Positions 16,352 to 25,512 are shown, counted from the stretch's first letter. The stretch: 64,000 nt of DNA from Brevibacillus panacihumi (GCF_003710985.1 NZ_RHHT01000056.1:1-64000); one strand, 5' to 3'. Notes: generated by a model not told the origin, from the letters alone. Made by a program: numbers and translations.

Positions 16352-16771
16352 TCAAAGTTCGTTCTCTTCTCTGCCTTCAATCCCGTATGATGCGTTCATG
16401 TCCAACAGTTCGCGTATGTTCCCCAAATAGGGCATGAGTTCCTCGGCTTCCACCAGAGGCTTCCATTCGATCCTTTGTATTTCCGCATCTGTTGTTCCCA
16501 ATGCTCCTCCCAGGATCTCCCCGCGAAACGTGATGAATGTGGCGTGTTCCTCGCCAATCACCTTCTCTCTTACGTGAATAATCGGCCCGATCTTGACCTC
16601 CAATCCCGTCTCTTCCTTTACTTCCCGCACAGCCGCATCGAGCAACATCTCTCCGTGTTCACGTTTTCCACCGGGGAGACTCCAGAATCTTTCATTCAGA
16701 ACCGTGAGTATTTTATCAGTAGTCTGATCGTACAAAAGCACATATACCACATCCACATGAGCTACGTTCAA
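16352..16771 (-). CDS. Nudix hydrolase (second)
   Basis: 139 residues; Nudix box GGKREHGEMLLDAAVREVKEE with all motif residues. It begins MNVAHVDVVYVLLYD and has a usual ERFWSLPGGK entry. Substrate not predictable. It overlaps the upstream MFS gene by four bases (ATGA), so the two form a translationally coupled pair. Confidence 0.88.
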   Translation of the reverse strand: MNVAHVDVVYVLLYDQTTDKILTVLNERFWSLPGGKREHGEMLLDAAVREVKEETGLEVKIGPIIHVREKVIGEEHATFITFRGEILGGALGTTDAEIQRIEWKPLVEAEELMPYLGNIRELLDMNASYGIEGREENEL

Positions 16772-17931
16772 TTTCCTAACTCCCCTTCCCTCCTTTTATT
16801 TCCATACATCCGAAACATGACCAGACCAAAAAGCAAGCCCGCAAATGACAGAGAGGCCATCGCCAGAAACAGCACCTGACCGCCGAAGGATTTGTAGATC
16901 ACCCCGCCCACATAGGACGCCAAGATCCCGGATACCCCGAAAAACAAGAGAGCCAGCACCGTTTGACCGGTAGCCCGCCACTCCGCAGGTACGATCCGAT
17001 ACAAGTATTGGATCGCCGCTGAGTAGAACACGGGAAAGGTTACAATTTGCAGAATTTGCAAATAGGCCAAAAGATGCGGATCCGTAAGAAAGGCGGAAAT
17101 GAGAAAGCGAATGAAGAAAAACGCGGCAGCAAAGGTAATATAGAACATTTCCTTCCCTTTTCGCTGCCACCAGAAGCTGACAGCAAAGACCAGAATCTCG
17201 CTTCCCGCCGCCAAAAACCAGGCCTGTCCGACCAATTCGGGACTTCCGCCCAGCTCCCGGATGTAAACACCGAGGAACGTGTCATTCATCCTAGTCGGGA
17301 CCGAACATAGAAAGACCAGCAAGAGGAACAGCAGGGTCTCCTTATGGCCCAAAAACTGCTTGAGGCTGCTCCAGGTTACGGGCTTTCCCGTAACGGGAGC
17401 ATCGGGCATCAGCCAGATGATCACAAAACCGATGATCCCAATCCCCGCGAAAAGCAAGGCGAGGCTGTTGGCCCCAAAATAGGACATGACATATCCCGTT
17501 ACTAGCGAAAAGAAGGCATAACCCGATGCCCCGAAGGTACGAATCGAGCCGTAGCTCACGCCTGATGTCTCCGAAATGGTGAAATTGAGGCTTTCCGTCA
17601 ACGGGTCGATCGGCATGAGAAAGAAATAAAGCAGCATCGCAAAGACGACAAGCTGCAAATAACTGCTGGAATCATAAAGCAGAAAACCGAATGCACTGGA
17701 AAAAAGCAGCAATAAGAGCATGACTTTGCGGATGGTTTTGGTCTTGTCGCTGATCATGCCCCATAATGGCTGAGTGAACAGCGTGACAAAACCGCCAGTC
17801 CCGATAATAAAGCCGATTTGGGCAGGGTTTAAGCCCTGATCATCCAAATAGACAGGCAGAAAGGCGACGAACATCGCCAGCAAGGAAAAGTATAAAAAAT
17901 TAAAGATGCGTAAAAGTCCTGGCGCTCGCAA
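16768..17931 (-). CDS. MFS transporter (12 TM, HcaT/YwbF-like)
   Basis: 387 residues with twelve spans. The start LLRIFNFLYFSLLAMFVAFL and the loop GMISDKTKTIRKVM (the family's GxxxDxxxxRK loop after TM2) place it in the phenylpropionate-permease-like MFS_1_like group. RTFGASGYAF in TM4 is typical. Substrate unknown. Coupled with the Nudix gene; a shared role, such as import and clean-up of a nucleotide-like compound, is only a guess. Confidence 0.8.
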   Translation of the reverse strand: MRAPGLLRIFNFLYFSLLAMFVAFLPVYLDDQGLNPAQIGFIIGTGGFVTLFTQPLWGMISDKTKTIRKVMLLLLLFSSAFGFLLYDSSSYLQLVVFAMLLYFFLMPIDPLTESLNFTISETSGVSYGSIRTFGASGYAFFSLVTGYVMSYFGANSLALLFAGIGIIGFVIIWLMPDAPVTGKPVTWSSLKQFLGHKETLLFLLLVFLCSVPTRMNDTFLGVYIRELGGSPELVGQAWFLAAGSEILVFAVSFWWQRKGKEMFYITFAAAFFFIRFLISAFLTDPHLLAYLQILQIVTFPVFYSAAIQYLYRIVPAEWRATGQTVLALLFFGVSGILASYVGGVIYKSFGGQVLFLAMASLSFAGLLFGLVMFRMYGNKRREGELGN

Positions 17932-18014
17932 AATAACTGATCCCTCTCGTCTGTTTTAAAATAAGGAAAACAAAGCCACGTCATTGTAACACGGCTTCCA
18001 GAGAAAAGAAACAA

Positions 18015-18043
18015 ACTGACACTTGATCGTTGCAAGTGTCAGT
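18015..18043 (-). terminator. Terminator of the RavA/ViaA-like operon
   Basis: ACTGACACTT/AAGTGTCAGT perfect ten-base arms; TTTGTTTCTTTTC follows on the minus strand. Confidence 0.75.
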
Positions 18044-18047
18044 CCGC

Positions 18048-19757
18048 TTATTGAAAAACATCCAGCAGCATCTCCGTGCTTGCCTCATCAGTCGCCTCCC
18101 AATTGGCAGCGAAGCGGACCTGGTGGGATACTCCCAGGATGTCATAAGTCTGAACCAGGTGCTGTCGGGCTGAACCCACAATCAAGCTGTGCAGACGAAG
18201 CTGCCTGCTTTTGCCCAGTTCCGCCATTCGCTCCCGAACGTATGGCGAGATGCTCCCGATCCCATCCGTAACCATGACGAAATCTGCACCGCGAAAGGCC
18301 TTGTTCTGCTCCAGCAGTCCCATGCCCCTTTTTATCGGTGCGTCAAAATGGGTACCGCCGCCATACGCCATCTGCGCGAGAGCGTAAAAGGCAGCCCAGT
18401 CAGGTTTCCGGTGGTAGAGGATTTGTTCGCGCAGCTCTCCCTTGGCTCCAAACAACAGGAGAACAAAATCGCGTTTTTCCAGCATGGAAAGCGCGGCAAA
18501 AGTCATGACGAAAAGCTGCGCCAGACGAAGCTTGCCGCCGCGCATCGAATGCGAGGTATCCAGCATGCAGATCACGGGGCCTTTCGGGGGTTCCTCCACC
18601 CAACCGGATGCATCATAGGTCATCAGCTTCCGGTCCATCCACTTCAGAAAAAAATACGACTCGTAATCAGGATCTGCCAAAAGGGCCGCTTCGGATGGCA
18701 GCATACGGGCGATATCCGAGGATTGGCGCAGGTCGTAATACTCCTCAGGTATCTGGCGTTTGCGGATCTCTCGCCTTTTTACACGAAAGTGATGGACCTG
18801 GCGACCAACCTCCTGCAAGAACTGAATCAGATCGGGGTGGCGCTTGAGCTTCTCCACCCATTTCAGATACTGCTCGAAGCTTTGTCTGCGAAGCCTGCCC
18901 AAATCGTGCCCCCAGCTTCGATTAGCGAACTGCTGGCTCGCTGCAATCAACTCCTCGACGAACAGGCTGTCGACATCCTCCTGGGACAAAGAGGTTTTCA
19001 AGGCCTTCTCCAGCCATTGACCCAGCTCCTGTTCAAAGGCCTGGATCGTTTCTCTCTCCTGCCTGTCCAATCGATCCAGCTGCTTTTCGCGCTGTCCCAG
19101 CTCCTCCTCCAGCTTTTTCACCTTTTGCAGCAGCTTGCTGCGTCGAGTAAACTGAACGCGCATCTCTTCGCGAAGCTCCTCGATCCGCTGTTTCAAGGCA
19201 TCGATTTCCGCCTGGACGAGAGGCTTCGTATCCCTTGCCTCTTGTTTTTCCTCTACGATCCGCTTTCCCTGCTGAAGGGTATAGCCGACCAATTGAAGCT
19301 GCGCTACCTGCTTTTCCGACAGCAGTTCCGAGATTTGTGCCTGCTCTTGACCGTCTTGTCCCTGCAGCATGGTTAATCCTGCGAGCATCGGGGTGACGGT
19401 TTGATCCTTTTCACGCTGCTTTACTTCCGCGGCGAAAGTCTCGGTCAGCCAGAGCAGAGCCTTTATCGCGGTCTTAAAAGCAGCACTGTCTCGACCTACG
19501 GTTCGCGGATGAATCATTTTCGTGAAATACTGCTTCATCAGAGTTCGGATCATCCATTTGTGAAAGGGAGTCGCTTCCTGTGTCTGATCGATCTCCGGTT
19601 TCGGGAGATAAAAGACAAAAAAGAAATCAGCCAACAGCTCCAAGTCAAACCAGGAGGCTTGTTGACCCGCCTGTTCGACCCATTCCTGTGCGGTGCGTGA
19701 GGAAGCGAGGTACGTCTCCAAGAGGTAGCGATCTACCTGGCTGGTGCGAACAATCAT
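18048..19757 (-). CDS. VWA-domain protein, ViaA/CoxE-like
   Basis: 569 residues. The N-terminal half is helical, with a long coiled coil (roughly residues 190-240, rich in E/K/R/Q: IEELREEMRVQFTRRSKLLQ, VKKLEEELGQREKQLDRLDR). The C-terminal von Willebrand A domain has the metal site in MLDTSHSMRGG (DxSxS), GGTHFDAP and MVTDGIGS. ViaA partners the RavA AAA+ ATPase, which in enterobacteria acts on respiratory complexes or membrane stress; the role in Bacillota is open. Start ATG at 19757 with AGGAGGT seven bases upstream; the RavA-like stop lies just before this site, so the genes are coupled. Confidence 0.85.
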   Translation of the reverse strand: MIVRTSQVDRYLLETYLASSRTAQEWVEQAGQQASWFDLELLADFFFVFYLPKPEIDQTQEATPFHKWMIRTLMKQYFTKMIHPRTVGRDSAAFKTAIKALLWLTETFAAEVKQREKDQTVTPMLAGLTMLQGQDGQEQAQISELLSEKQVAQLQLVGYTLQQGKRIVEEKQEARDTKPLVQAEIDALKQRIEELREEMRVQFTRRSKLLQKVKKLEEELGQREKQLDRLDRQERETIQAFEQELGQWLEKALKTSLSQEDVDSLFVEELIAASQQFANRSWGHDLGRLRRQSFEQYLKWVEKLKRHPDLIQFLQEVGRQVHHFRVKRREIRKRQIPEEYYDLRQSSDIARMLPSEAALLADPDYESYFFLKWMDRKLMTYDASGWVEEPPKGPVICMLDTSHSMRGGKLRLAQLFVMTFAALSMLEKRDFVLLLFGAKGELREQILYHRKPDWAAFYALAQMAYGGGTHFDAPIKRGMGLLEQNKAFRGADFVMVTDGIGSISPYVRERMAELGKSRQLRLHSLIVGSARQHLVQTYDILGVSHQVRFAANWEATDEASTEMLLDVFQ

Positions 19758-19769
19758 TCCCCACACCTC

Positions 19770-21083
19770 CTACAGCGTATAGTCGTAGTCCGTCCCCGGA
19801 ATATCCTGGTCAAAAATGGTCCGGTAGGTACGCTGCAGCTGTTGCAAAATCCGCTCTCCCTCAATTCGCAAATACGCAAATTTGACCGCGTATTTCTCGA
19901 CGTTGTGTATGAGCCTGTTCTTTTCCAGGATGAAGGCATGCAGGTCTTTTTCCCGTTTCTGCCACTCCTGCAGGCGATTGCGCAATTCCTGAGCGGTCTG
20001 GGTCAATTGCTCCTTGCTTGCCTCCAGAAGTGTCCGGCTTTTCTCCATGGCCTCTTTGCCCAGCTTGGCCCCCACCTCTTTTTTAAACTGGAAGGCATGC
20101 AGCTCAGACTCCTTTTCCTTCCACTTGTCCGCGATCTGGGAATAATGGCGCAAGGGGAGTACATCCTCCAGCTCAGCCTTCAACATCTCTGTAAACTGCT
20201 TTTCGTACAGCTCTCGCATCACAGGGAGATCTTCCGGCACGTCCCACATCATATGCGGGGTATAGACGGTATCCCAGATCGTGACTTCCTCGCGGCCATG
20301 CAGGGCGGCAGAGGTTTTCCAGATCGTGGCGATCTTTTTCAAGCGGCGGTCTGACAAGCGGTATTCCTTTTCCTCCAGGCCTTGTTTGATGGAGAACAGG
20401 AAGTAGACCAAGGATCCCGGAATTTTGACGTCTGCGGCTGCCTCCTGAATATCGCGCACGTCGTAGAGCGAAAAGACGACAGGCATCTCGGTATTCGGCA
20501 TGGTCAGCATTTTTTCGTAGCTGGCAGCATGCTGCAGGTATCCGACCTCGTAGCGGATCAAAAAACGGTCGTACAACGCAGCCAGTTGTTCGTCGTCCTC
20601 CGGCAATTCATTGGAGGCGGCGATCAAAAACTGGAGCGGGACCGGTTGTTTTTCCCTGCCGTTGAAATAGATCCGCTCATTGAGGATCGAGAGCAACGAA
20701 TTGAGAATGGCGCTGTTGGCTTTAAAGATTTCATCCAGGAAGACAAATTGCGCCCCTGGCAAATAGCCGGACGTTTTGCGCACGTATTGATCCTGCTTTA
20801 ATTGCTGCAAGGAAACCGGTCCGAATATCTCATCCGGTGTCGTAAAGCGGGTCAATAAGTATTCAAACCAGTGTTCGGATCCAAAAAGCTGGGAAATGCC
20901 CCGGGCGAGCTGAGATTTTGCGGTGCCAGGAGGTCCGATCAACAGAACGTTTTCGCCGCTCATCATACCGAGCAGCAGCAGCCGGATCAATTCGCTCCGT
21001 TCCAGAAAACGTCGTTCCAGCAGCTCGATGGCTTGATCCATTTTGCGTAGTATGGGTGTAGGTGTAGGTGTTGGTGTGTGCAT
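19770..21083 (-). CDS. MoxR/RavA-family AAA+ ATPase
   Basis: 437 residues. AAA+ core with Walker A LIGPPGTAKSQLA, Walker B FVFLDEIFKAN, sensor 1 IAASNELPED and an arginine-finger region YDRFLIRYEV; the C-terminal part contains a long coiled coil (residues about 330-410). It forms hexamers and works with the VWA protein encoded directly downstream. The start is uncertain: TTG at 21095, ATG at 21083 or ATG at 21041 are all in frame and none has a clear ribosome site. Between the latter two lies a Thr-Pro repeat coded by four GGTGTN hexamers (plus strand). Confidence 0.87.
   Translation of the reverse strand: MHTPTPTPTPILRKMDQAIELLERRFLERSELIRLLLLGMMSGENVLLIGPPGTAKSQLARGISQLFGSEHWFEYLLTRFTTPDEIFGPVSLQQLKQDQYVRKTSGYLPGAQFVFLDEIFKANSAILNSLLSILNERIYFNGREKQPVPLQFLIAASNELPEDDEQLAALYDRFLIRYEVGYLQHAASYEKMLTMPNTEMPVVFSLYDVRDIQEAAADVKIPGSLVYFLFSIKQGLEEKEYRLSDRRLKKIATIWKTSAALHGREEVTIWDTVYTPHMMWDVPEDLPVMRELYEKQFTEMLKAELEDVLPLRHYSQIADKWKEKESELHAFQFKKEVGAKLGKEAMEKSRTLLEASKEQLTQTAQELRNRLQEWQKREKDLHAFILEKNRLIHNVEKYAVKFAYLRIEGERILQQLQRTYRTIFDQDIPGTDYDYTL
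21055..21078. repeat. Hexanucleotide repeat (GGTGTN)4 at the ravA-like 5' end
   Basis: GGTGTA, GGTGTA, GGTGTT, GGTGTG in tandem. Read on the minus strand it codes TPTPTPTP between two candidate start codons. Copy number changes would stay in frame. Confidence 0.7.
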
Positions 21084-21359
21084 CTCAGTTGGCAAGCCGT
21101 CGCAACGCTAAGGAACAACGACGACGCCACTTCCCCCCTCGTCCTGATTTCCAATGTTGATTCAGATTCATTGCAGCTGCTCCCCCGCAAGGAGCATCGA
21201 TGGTTGTTTTCTTATAGTCGCATAACGCGGATGAAAATGCCAGTTTTCACGTCTGGATCGATGGATCAACTGTTGTTGTGCGTTCACCCAAGTCTGTTGT
21301 TTCGCATATCCTGTTGTCACAAGTACCTGCAACGGATGACAGACAAAGGAGGGCGCAAG

Positions 21360-22748
21360 ATGGGGATTGAACTTGCCTGGCTGCATGGTGTATATGTGTT
21401 GTTCGTGCTCGGGATTATTCTCATGATGGTATTGCGGCGAGACACCAGCCTGATCAGCATCGTCGGCATCGCCATCCTCGGTTTTACCGCCACTGGCTCT
21501 GTCATTGCATCGGTCGGTGGAATATTCGGAAGCTTTATCTACGCGATCACAGAGCTTTTGCCCACGATTCTCGTCATCTGCATCATTGTGGCCATGAGCC
21601 ATGTGCTGACAGATACGGGCGTGAATGAAACGATGATCCGGCCCATGACGCATCTTGTTCGGAACGCTACACTCGCGTATTGGGTGATCGGAATCGTGAT
21701 GATGATCATCTCCTGGTTTTTCTGGCCGTCTCCTGCGGTTGCCCTGGTCGGGGCCGTCATGCTGCCTGTCGCAATACGAGCGGGACTGCCGGCGATCGGC
21801 GTCGCTGTCGCCATGAACCTGTTCGGACACGGTATCGCGCTATCCGGCGACTTCGTCATCCAAGGCGCGCCATCGTTGACTGCCAAAGCTGCCGGCATTC
21901 CGGTATCCGACGTGCTGCATGCGAGTATCCCGCTGGTGATCGTCATGGGTCTCGTCACGACTGTTACGGCCTTCTGGTATTTGCGAAAAGACATGAAGAT
22001 CGGTCTTGTTGCCCCGGCATCCGAGCATATATTCAGCGCGGATTCCTCCGTCAAAGCACCACTTCGCCCTGGTGTGAGAAAAACGTTGGCTGTTCTCGTT
22101 CCGTTCCTCTTTCTCCTGGACGTGATCGCCATGTTCGCGTTTGACCTTCTCGGCGGCGAAGCGACAGCGCTGGTAGGCGGGACTGCCTTGCTGATCCTGA
22201 TCGTTTCTACCATGCTGGCACATAAAGAAAAAGGTCTGGAGCAAGTCACCACGCATTTGATTCAGGGATTTCAATTCGGCTTCAAAGTATTCGGGCCCGT
22301 GATCCCGATCGCAGCCTTCTTTTACATGGGCGACAGCGGTTTCATCACGGTCTTCGGGGAAGTACTGCCGGCTGGCTCACAAGGCATTGTCAATGACCTG
22401 GGTGTAGCCTTGGCGCATACGATTCCCGTCAATAAAGAAGTGGCCGCCCTCACCCTGACTTCTGTCGGCGTCATCACCGGGCTGGATGGTTCCGGCTTCT
22501 CCGGGATCACGCTGGCAGGATCCATCGCCCAATTATTTGCGACAGCCCTCGGCAACGGGATTGCTACCCTGACAGCCTTGGGACAGATTGCCGCCATCTG
22601 GGTCGGGGGCGGAACCCTGGTTCCGTGGGCATTGATCCCCGCCGCGGCCATCTGCGGAGTAGACCCTTTTGAACTGGCGAGACGAAATCTCTACCCGGTT
22701 GTCATTGGTCTGCTGGTCACCACGATTTTTGCCATGTTTCTCCTGTAA
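21360..22748 (+). CDS. Ion-transporter-superfamily permease, YhfA-like
   Basis: 462 residues, about a dozen membrane spans arranged as two similar halves with conserved glycine/proline-rich re-entrant stretches (WPSPAVALVGAVMLPVAIRA; LDGSGFSGITLAG). The layout recalls CitM/Gnt-type secondary carriers and Bacillus YhfA, a putative anion:sodium symporter; this is a family-level impression only. ATG at 21360 is fixed by GGAGG seven bases upstream. The frame is open about 94 codons farther, but that part is not protein-like. Substrate unknown. The 276 bases between this gene and the ravA-like gene hold only its promoter region and a small GCTCC/GGAGC hairpin near 21178. Confidence 0.65.
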   Translation: MGIELAWLHGVYVLFVLGIILMMVLRRDTSLISIVGIAILGFTATGSVIASVGGIFGSFIYAITELLPTILVICIIVAMSHVLTDTGVNETMIRPMTHLVRNATLAYWVIGIVMMIISWFFWPSPAVALVGAVMLPVAIRAGLPAIGVAVAMNLFGHGIALSGDFVIQGAPSLTAKAAGIPVSDVLHASIPLVIVMGLVTTVTAFWYLRKDMKIGLVAPASEHIFSADSSVKAPLRPGVRKTLAVLVPFLFLLDVIAMFAFDLLGGEATALVGGTALLILIVSTMLAHKEKGLEQVTTHLIQGFQFGFKVFGPVIPIAAFFYMGDSGFITVFGEVLPAGSQGIVNDLGVALAHTIPVNKEVAALTLTSVGVITGLDGSGFSGITLAGSIAQLFATALGNGIATLTALGQIAAIWVGGGTLVPWALIPAAAICGVDPFELARRNLYPVVIGLLVTTIFAMFLL

Positions 22749-22749
22749 C

Positions 22750-22797
22750 GACGAAAAAAGGCGGATGGGAATCGTATCTCATCCGTCTTTTTTCGTC
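22750..22797 (+). terminator. Terminator of the YhfA-like permease gene
   Basis: Eighteen-base perfect arms GACGAAAAAAGGCGGATG and complement, with a T-run in the right arm. Confidence 0.85.
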
Positions 22798-22859
22798 TGT
22801 TTTCGAACAAGCTTCATACAATTTCTAGTACAAACCATCTGAAAGGAACGGACCTGGTT

Positions 22860-23885
22860 ATGAATTCTTGGAAAAAAAGCATTCAGATTGCAGCAACGTA
22901 TATCGGTACGGTAGTAGGAGCCGGATTTGCCAGCGGGCAGGAAATCATTGCTTTTTTCACCTTGTACGGTCATACAGGAACGCTCGGGATTCTGCTCTCG
23001 ACCGTCCTCTTTGTCTGGTTGGGCTATAAAATGATGTGGCTGGCCCATCATCTGCAAACTCCGTCCTATGAATCGTTCAACCAGCGCTTTTTTGGAAATA
23101 TTGCAGGGAGGGCCATAAATCTGTTCGTGTTTCTGACGCTGTTCGGTGTCACCACCGTGATGCTGGCAGGGGCGGGATCCATTCTGGAAGAGCAATTTCA
23201 GATTCCCTACCTGGCGGGCAGTGCCGGGACTGTCCTGATCGCGTTGCTGGTCTTGCGAAAAGGTCTGGAGCGGCTTATGGTTGTCAATGCCATCGTCGTT
23301 CCTGCCATGCTTCTTTTTACACTGCTGATCCTGATTGATGGTGGCGCCAGTCTGCCACAGTTCACGGAATTCCCTCACTTCGAAGGTTTGCTCTGGAAAA
23401 GCATCCTCTATATCTCCTTCAACCTCGCGATGGCCCAATCTGTCCTCATTCCCATCGGTTACTCTGTCCGCGATCCGGTCGTACTGCTGCGCGGAGCGAT
23501 CATGGGCGGCATCTGCCTCGGATTTATGCTGATCGTCATCCACACCGCCATGCTCGCCAACTGGCAGGAAGTCCGCTTCTTGGATGTGCCCATCCTGTTT
23601 ATTACGGACAGCTGGAACAGTTGGCTGCAATTGTTCTTGGTCCTTGTCCTGTTTTCCGAGATTTTTACGACTCTCATCTCCAACGTTTTTGGAATCGGCC
23701 AGCAGATGCGCGAGCTTTTTCAGGTGCCTGAAAATACGTCGTACCTGTTCCTGTTTGGAACAGCTTTTGTACTCTGCCTGATTGGGTATTCCGAGCTACT
23801 GATGTTCCTGTACCCTTTGTTCGGCTATCTGGGTCTGGCCACGTTGTTGCGAATCACTTGGCCGGGTCGGGCCATACGGCGGTAA
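22860..23885 (+). CDS. YkvI-family membrane protein
   Basis: 341 residues, about ten membrane spans. Starts SIQIAATYIGTVVGAGFASG, the glycine-rich first span typical of YkvI and of APC-fold amino-acid carriers with GxxVGAGxASG. SFNLAMAQSVLIPIGY in the middle is a second conserved unwound helix. The transported compound is not known. The ribosome site is weak (GAAAGGA at about 14 bases). The gene ends eight bases before the convergent TetR gene; no clear terminator between them. Confidence 0.8.
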   Translation: MNSWKKSIQIAATYIGTVVGAGFASGQEIIAFFTLYGHTGTLGILLSTVLFVWLGYKMMWLAHHLQTPSYESFNQRFFGNIAGRAINLFVFLTLFGVTTVMLAGAGSILEEQFQIPYLAGSAGTVLIALLVLRKGLERLMVVNAIVVPAMLLFTLLILIDGGASLPQFTEFPHFEGLLWKSILYISFNLAMAQSVLIPIGYSVRDPVVLLRGAIMGGICLGFMLIVIHTAMLANWQEVRFLDVPILFITDSWNSWLQLFLVLVLFSEIFTTLISNVFGIGQQMRELFQVPENTSYLFLFGTAFVLCLIGYSELLMFLYPLFGYLGLATLLRITWPGRAIRR

Positions 23886-23893
23886 TCGACGGT

Positions 23894-24535
23894 CTAGGGA
23901 CGAAGATACGAAAGCAATATCTCCTTAAGCATCCGTTGCTGAATGTGGATCGCGATATCTTCCTCCAGATAGGAGATCGCCGATTTCAGGCTGATATTGT
24001 TGCCGAAGGTGCCATAGGCATTGACAATAGTAATGATGGCTTCCTTGACTGGAATATCTTTGCGAATAGAACCGTCCACTTTTCCATCCTCAATGATTTT
24101 CATGAGGATGAGTGCGATCACCTTCTGGGTCTCGATATACTCCTCGATTCCGTCGAGGGATTTTTTCGCGAAGGAGGCATAGCTTTCGAATGCTTCGCGA
24201 AATCTGGCTGATTTCCATACCTCTTCTTTTTCCGTAGGGTGTCCCATCAGATAGTCCAATACTTGCTCCAATCTATCATAGGCAGAACTGTTGGCAGTAA
24301 CGATTCTTTGAAAATCCTCAACGATCTTTTCCAAACAGCTTACGGCTACAGCGACGATCAATCTTTCTTTTTTGGGGAAATACCGAAACAACGTCGCAAT
24401 CCCGATCCCGTCAGCGTCTGCAACATCCTGCATTTGGACGGCATCCAGTCCATTTTCCAGGAATAGCTGTTCTGCCGTTTTTACAATACTTTTGTAGCGT
24501 GCATTTTTCTTCTTTTCCCGCATTCCACCTGACAT
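23894..24535 (-). CDS. TetR/AcrR-family repressor
   Basis: 213 residues. N-terminal helix-turn-helix: YKSIVKTAEQLFLENGLDAV, DVADADGIGIATLFRYFPKKERL. The ligand domain is unrecognised. The ATG at 24535 has GGAGG eight bases before. It diverges from an SDR gene, and a 31-bp perfect palindrome lies in the shared intergenic region, so it most likely represses that gene, and perhaps itself, until a small hydrophobic ligand binds. Confidence 0.9.
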   Translation of the reverse strand: MSGGMREKKKNARYKSIVKTAEQLFLENGLDAVQMQDVADADGIGIATLFRYFPKKERLIVAVAVSCLEKIVEDFQRIVTANSSAYDRLEQVLDYLMGHPTEKEEVWKSARFREAFESYASFAKKSLDGIEEYIETQKVIALILMKIIEDGKVDGSIRKDIPVKEAIITIVNAYGTFGNNISLKSAISYLEEDIAIHIQQRMLKEILLSYLRP

Positions 24536-24593
24536 GCAAACATCCTCCATTCCCATCCATTATAACGTCTTTCTTCCAATTCCTCTTCTTCAT

Positions 24594-24622
24594 TTGTAAT
24601 GATCAGCGAATTCCACTATAAT
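24594..24622 (+). promoter_or_regulatory. Promoter of the SDR gene
   Basis: TTGTAA, 17 bases, TATAAT. The -10 box touches the left end of the palindromic operator. Confidence 0.7.
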
Positions 24623-24652
24623 TAAAAGTGATAGTTCAACTATCACTTTTAA
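24622..24652. promoter_or_regulatory. TetR-type operator, 31-bp perfect palindrome
   Basis: TTAAAAGTGATAGTT, central C, AACTATCACTTTTAA: fifteen-base perfect arms. It lies over the transcription start of the SDR gene and next to the divergent TetR gene. Confidence 0.8.
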
Positions 24653-24669
24653 AAAATGAGGTGTTTCGC

Positions 24670-25413
24670 ATGAGACTCAAGGATAAAGTAGCCATCATTA
24701 CAGGGGCTGGTAGCGGGATGGGCGAAGCGGCGGCTCAGATGTTTGCCCGCGAAGGAGCAAAGGTCGTCGCCACAGATATTAATGAAGAAACGCTAAAAGC
24801 CGTCGTTGCCAAAATCGTCGACCAAGGCGGGGAAGCCATCGCGCTAAAACACAATGTAGCGTCCAAAGCAGATTGGGAAAAAGTAATGGCTGCCACTGTG
24901 GAAAAATACGGAAAGCTGGATATTTTGGTCAACAACGCCGGCATCGCGCTGGCGAAAGATTTCCTGGAGCAATCCGAAGAAGACTGGTCGCGCACCTATG
25001 CGATCAACGTCAACAGCATCATGTACGGGATGCAACTGGCGATTCCTTTCATGGAGAAAAACAACGGCGGTTCGATCGTAAACATCTCCTCCATCGCAGC
25101 TTTGACTGGAATGGCGGGAGCCGGCGCGTACACCGCTTCAAAAGGAGCGGTTCGTTCCATTACGAAAGCGGCAGCCGTCGATTACGGCAAGAAAAATATC
25201 CGCGTAAACTCGGTGCATCCTGGCTATATCGAGACGCCAATGAGTGCGCCCTCTATGGCAACCTACAAGGAATACTTTCTGTCGCAGATTGCGTTGCCAA
25301 ACCTGGGCAAAGCGGAAGAAGTGGCAGCGGCGATACTCTTCCTGGCATCCGATGAAGCGAGTCATATCACGGGCATTGAACTGCCTGTGGATGGCGGGGT
25401 AACAGCAAGATAA
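24670..25413 (+). CDS. Short-chain dehydrogenase/reductase
   Basis: 247 residues, classical SDR. NAD(P)-binding TGAGSGMG near residue 13, DINEE after strand 2 (an Asp there favours NAD), NNAGIA, catalytic Ser in ISSIA, YTASKGA (YxxxK) and HPGYIETPM. It resembles cyclopentanol/hydroxysteroid-type or glucose dehydrogenase-annotated SDRs; substrate unknown. Ribosome site GAGGTG six bases before ATG. Expression is probably under the adjacent TetR repressor, which suggests a role in handling a foreign or signalling compound. Confidence 0.9.
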   Translation: MRLKDKVAIITGAGSGMGEAAAQMFAREGAKVVATDINEETLKAVVAKIVDQGGEAIALKHNVASKADWEKVMAATVEKYGKLDILVNNAGIALAKDFLEQSEEDWSRTYAINVNSIMYGMQLAIPFMEKNNGGSIVNISSIAALTGMAGAGAYTASKGAVRSITKAAAVDYGKKNIRVNSVHPGYIETPMSAPSMATYKEYFLSQIALPNLGKAEEVAAAILFLASDEASHITGIELPVDGGVTAR

Positions 25414-25421
25414 TGCTTGTC

Positions 25422-25474
25422 AAAAAAGCACAAACGGCTCGATACCTTTTAGGTACAGCTGCTTGTGCTTTTTT
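25422..25474 (+). terminator. Terminator of the SDR gene
   Basis: AAAAAAGCACAA and TTGTGCTTTTTT arms with an inner GATACC/AGGTAC hairpin. Confidence 0.8.
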
Positions 25475-25512
25475 CTACAAAAACCGATGTGCCAGAGGGA
25501 AGAAGCATTCGG

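Noticed and set aside
15376-16380. 334-aa minus-strand frame opposite the exonuclease
   Set aside because: Antisense shadow of a well-recognised gene; no ribosome site and no family features.
18189-19376. 395-aa plus-strand frame opposite the VWA gene
   Set aside because: Low-complexity antisense shadow (Leu/Gln/His-rich) of the coiled-coil coding region.
18048-21083. RavA/ViaA-like pair as a new defence system
   Set aside because: MoxR-VWA pairs are widespread housekeeping or stress chaperones; there are no nuclease, phosphatase or other effector genes beside them and no defence-island context.
21084-21359. A riboswitch in the leader of the YhfA-like permease
   Set aside because: Only a small GCTCC/GGAGC hairpin is visible; none of the consensus blocks of known classes could be matched.
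22779-23630. 283-aa minus-strand frame opposite ykvI
   Set aside because: Antisense shadow; composition rich in His/Gln/Asp as expected from reading a membrane-protein gene backwards.
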